Shown here one piece after another: positions 9,382-11,564 of a stretch of 11,564 nucleotides of DNA. Below the pieces are notes generated by a model. It saw only the letters and a list, made by a program, of their open reading frames with translations. It was not told the origin of the DNA and did not search any database. The DNA is from Geosiphon pyriformis (Eukaryota; Glomeromycota; Glomeromycetes; Archaeosporales; Geosiphonaceae), in the NCBI GenBank assembly GCA_016748015.1, contig JAAOMT010000589.1, forward strand, positions 7,783-19,346, written 5' to 3'. Position 1 is the stretch's first letter. Each line of letters starts with the position of its first letter. The position numbers and the translations under genes are program-made.

Positions 9382-9405
9382 ATGATGATGATGATGATGA
9401 TGATG
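9382..9405. repeat. (ATG)8 microsatellite
   Basis: Eight uninterrupted ATG units lie directly after an A-rich run. It is a noncoding trinucleotide repeat, likely variable in length between strains. Confidence 0.95.
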
Positions 9406-9752
9406 ATCACTTTAATTTCTCAGCTTTTAGAGTTAACCGGCAAAAACAGAGTTTGTACATCTTTGATTAAGCATATTGAAATAGAGTATTACTCTTTTTA
9501 GGTGATTTGTCAATTTACCCATTGTTACCCTTGGAGATATTCATTTAAGGAGTTTATGGCTTTAAAATCAATAGCTCCGCTTTTTCACAAATTAATTTTA
9601 CCCTCCCAACCAACATATTGACTTTTCTCAAAGAAATACACAATAGTTCAAAAATCCACTTCAGAGTTTCATAAAAAGTTTGGTATACATTATAGTAACT
9701 CAAAGGCCGGCAGATGGTTAAATTGTTTACTTTGTCTGTTTGTTTGTTTTAA

Positions 9753-9771
9753 TTATTTATTTATTTATTTA
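9753..9771. repeat. (ATTT)n short tandem repeat
   Basis: About four to five ATTT units, shortly downstream of a short TTTG run at about 9736-9748. This is an ordinary microsatellite in AT-rich DNA. Confidence 0.85.
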
Positions 9772-11086
9772 ATTTTCTGTTTTTTTATTTTATTCACCCT
9801 ATCAACAAACAAGGGGGTAAATTCATTAAAATTTTAAATTTAAAACAATCTTATTTGAAGAATTTTTCAAATGAAAAATTTTATATTGTTTATTGTCAGT
9901 TTAGTTAAACTATGAAGAAATCCTGCACTTTAAGAAGGTATTAATTCTTGGCACATGAAAATTTTTAATTAATGATATGAATGGCGATCTATAATATTTC
10001 TTTATAAATTTCAATACATACAATAAATGTTATTTACAATTAAAACCTAACTGATTGAAAAGTTTTTATATTTAATGCATTTTTCTGGATAAAAATAACT
10101 TTAAAAAGGTTTGATTGTATTAAAAATTATTGGTTCTAACTTTAATGAATAGCTACATTTTATTTGTTGTGATAAATAAACATAACTTAAAACTTTAGCT
10201 TTAAATAATGCGTTATTTTGCTTATTCTTTGATTAATACAAAAATAATGTTTAAAAATTACATGAAATTGATATTGTAAACCCTATATATCAAAAGAATT
10301 CATATGGTAACATAAAAAACTAGTAATTTTTAAAATTCAAAACTTTTATATTTATATCTAAGTTTAATAGCTACAATTTTTTGAATACAATATTTAATTT
10401 TTACAAATAAAGTAAACAAGTTATTTTTCTAGTAATCTAAAAACATTCTATCTAAATTATTTAATAGAGAAATTTGAAATTTTTATAATTCAACTAACAG
10501 AATAACTCGTGAGATTAATTACCCTAATTCCCATATTGAAATCCCGTAATTCTTTTGCAAAAAGTAAAGATTTTTTAACCAAAAATTATAAAAATTTCTA
10601 TCCCATTACTATTCCTTTGAGAATAAAATTTTTATGGATAAATTAAAATTGAAAAAAATAAAAAAGAAATTAAAAAAACAAATTTGTTTGTGGAAATTAA
10701 AGCTTCTTGGAAATGGCATTAATTCGAAATCAAAATTTCTAAAAAATTTATTCTGAGCTAATTTGAAATTTTTCGAAATTTCAGATTAAAATTTTTGGAA
10801 TTTAGGAAACCGAAACAAATTTATATAAAATTTACAAAAAAACTAAAAAAAAATTGAATTTCTCCCGTTTAAAATATGTAATTTCATGTTCAGGTTAAAT
10901 ATCTTGCTAGATTGCGGAGGAGAAAACCATTCAAAGGCATTAGTTTTAAAATGAAAATGTTATTTGATATATTCAGTAGGGATTTTCCTGTCATTTAAAT
11001 ATTATTATTATCACTTGAAATATAGTTTATTATCCAAATGTTAAATGAAATATGGTATGATATTAATGCATGTTAGAGGAGAATTT

Positions 11087-11564
11087 ATATATGAAAAGAT
11101 AACAAAAAATATTTCCTCATAGGACAATAATAATCAGTTATGAAGGATAGTGAGCTTTTTTGAGGAATATTTTTTAAAGATTCCTTTATTCATGATAAAA
11201 TGATGAATGATTAATTTGCAAATCTAGGAATTAGATGTTTTCTTGGATACAAATTTTTTTATCCTGAACGTTGCTAGCTTACATTTTAAGTTAGAAAATT
11301 CCTAAAATAAAAATCATTCATAACATTTTGCAATAAGTATCTTGAAATAATTGCCAAATTTCAACAATACTCATTTTTGTTCACTCGTTAAAAAAATTTG
11401 TTTCAACAAAAAACATTTGGGATCGATGCTGGAAAATACACCCTCCAAACCTATAATCATTTTAATATTCGTGACACGAAATTTGAATACCTTTTTTTTT
11501 TAAACAAACGCTTGAGATGAGCACACAAACCAATGACATCTCTCAAGCAACTCACTAAATCCCT
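11087..11564 (-). repeat. right arm of the long inverted repeat (cut by window end)
   Basis: This is the reverse complement of 255 to about 722. The outer part, 11173-11564, matches 255-646 without indels. The inner part, 11087-11172, is more diverged and carries about 13 extra nt. On the minus strand the last nine bases of the window read AGGGATTTA followed by GTGAGT, the same kinase R-D-L codons and candidate splice donor as in the left arm. A second kinase copy on the minus strand beyond the window is therefore expected. Confidence 0.92.

Larger units (their letters stand above)
7765..11086. other. 3.3-kb AT-rich gene desert
   Basis: No open stretch here shows a recognisable domain, and no tRNA or rRNA was seen. 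AATAAA at 7933-7938 may be the polyadenylation signal of the membrane-protein gene. Short, slightly richer patches (about 8450-8760, 9480-9720 on the minus strand, and 10890-10998 on the plus strand) hold open stretches of up to roughly 45 codons without motifs. These may be relics or chance. Simple repeats occur at 9382-9405 and around 9753-9771. Confidence 0.55.

Noticed and set aside
9382-9405. ATG repeat as a coding or CRISPR-like feature
   Set aside because: It is a plain trinucleotide microsatellite in noncoding DNA. No spaced direct repeats were seen anywhere in the window.
9560-9700. Minus-strand open run of about 43 codons in a less AT-rich patch
   Set aside because: No family resemblance, and stops on both sides with no convincing splice sites.

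Overview
The window looks like nuclear DNA of an AT-rich fungus, most likely an arbuscular mycorrhizal fungus (Glomeromycotina, Rhizophagus-like). The reasons are very AT-rich spacers, short GT...AG introns of about 75-120 nt, and a protein-kinase fragment of the type greatly expanded in those genomes (LVLQYANGSTLRDYL ... FHRDL). There is no bacterial gene organisation. The taxonomic call is inference; I could not run a search.

Layout. 1-263 (+) is the middle of a kinase domain (hinge to HRD catalytic loop) entering from outside the window, with a one-base reading-frame break at an A6 run. At 255 begins a long inverted repeat. Its left arm (255 to about 722) is repeated in reverse complement at the right edge of the window (about 11087-11564), and the arms enclose about 10.4 kb. 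The outer 392 bp match without indels and with about nine mismatches by hand count. The right arm is still matching kinase codons when the window stops.

Between the arms there are two apparently intact intron-containing genes and one dead transposon. (i) Minus strand, 3510-1832: a four-exon gene for a 467-aa secreted PLC-like phosphodiesterase (PI-PLC X-type TIM barrel). All three introns keep the frame, and both catalytic histidines are visible. (ii) 4386-5739: a complete Tc1/mariner-type element with TA flanks and 16-bp identical ends. Its transposase is inactivated by two stops, a frameshift and a Glu-to-Lys change at the third DDE position. (iii) Plus strand, 6838-7764: a two-exon gene for a 281-aa multi-pass membrane protein with about seven candidate membrane segments and no recognised family. 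The remainder, chiefly 723-1831, 3511-4385, 5740-6837 and 7765-11086, is AT-rich sequence in which I see no supportable gene.

The most striking observation is in the phosphodiesterase. Between its first catalytic His and the second barrel strand lies an insert with twelve cysteines in two sets of six. Spacing in the first set is 7,7,7,8,7; in the second set, read backwards, it is again 7,7,7,8,7. This mirror symmetry is what an antiparallel helical hairpin cross-linked by six disulfide rungs would need, placed as a lid beside the active site. The three coding units show no evident shared pathway; they are neighbours rather than an operon.
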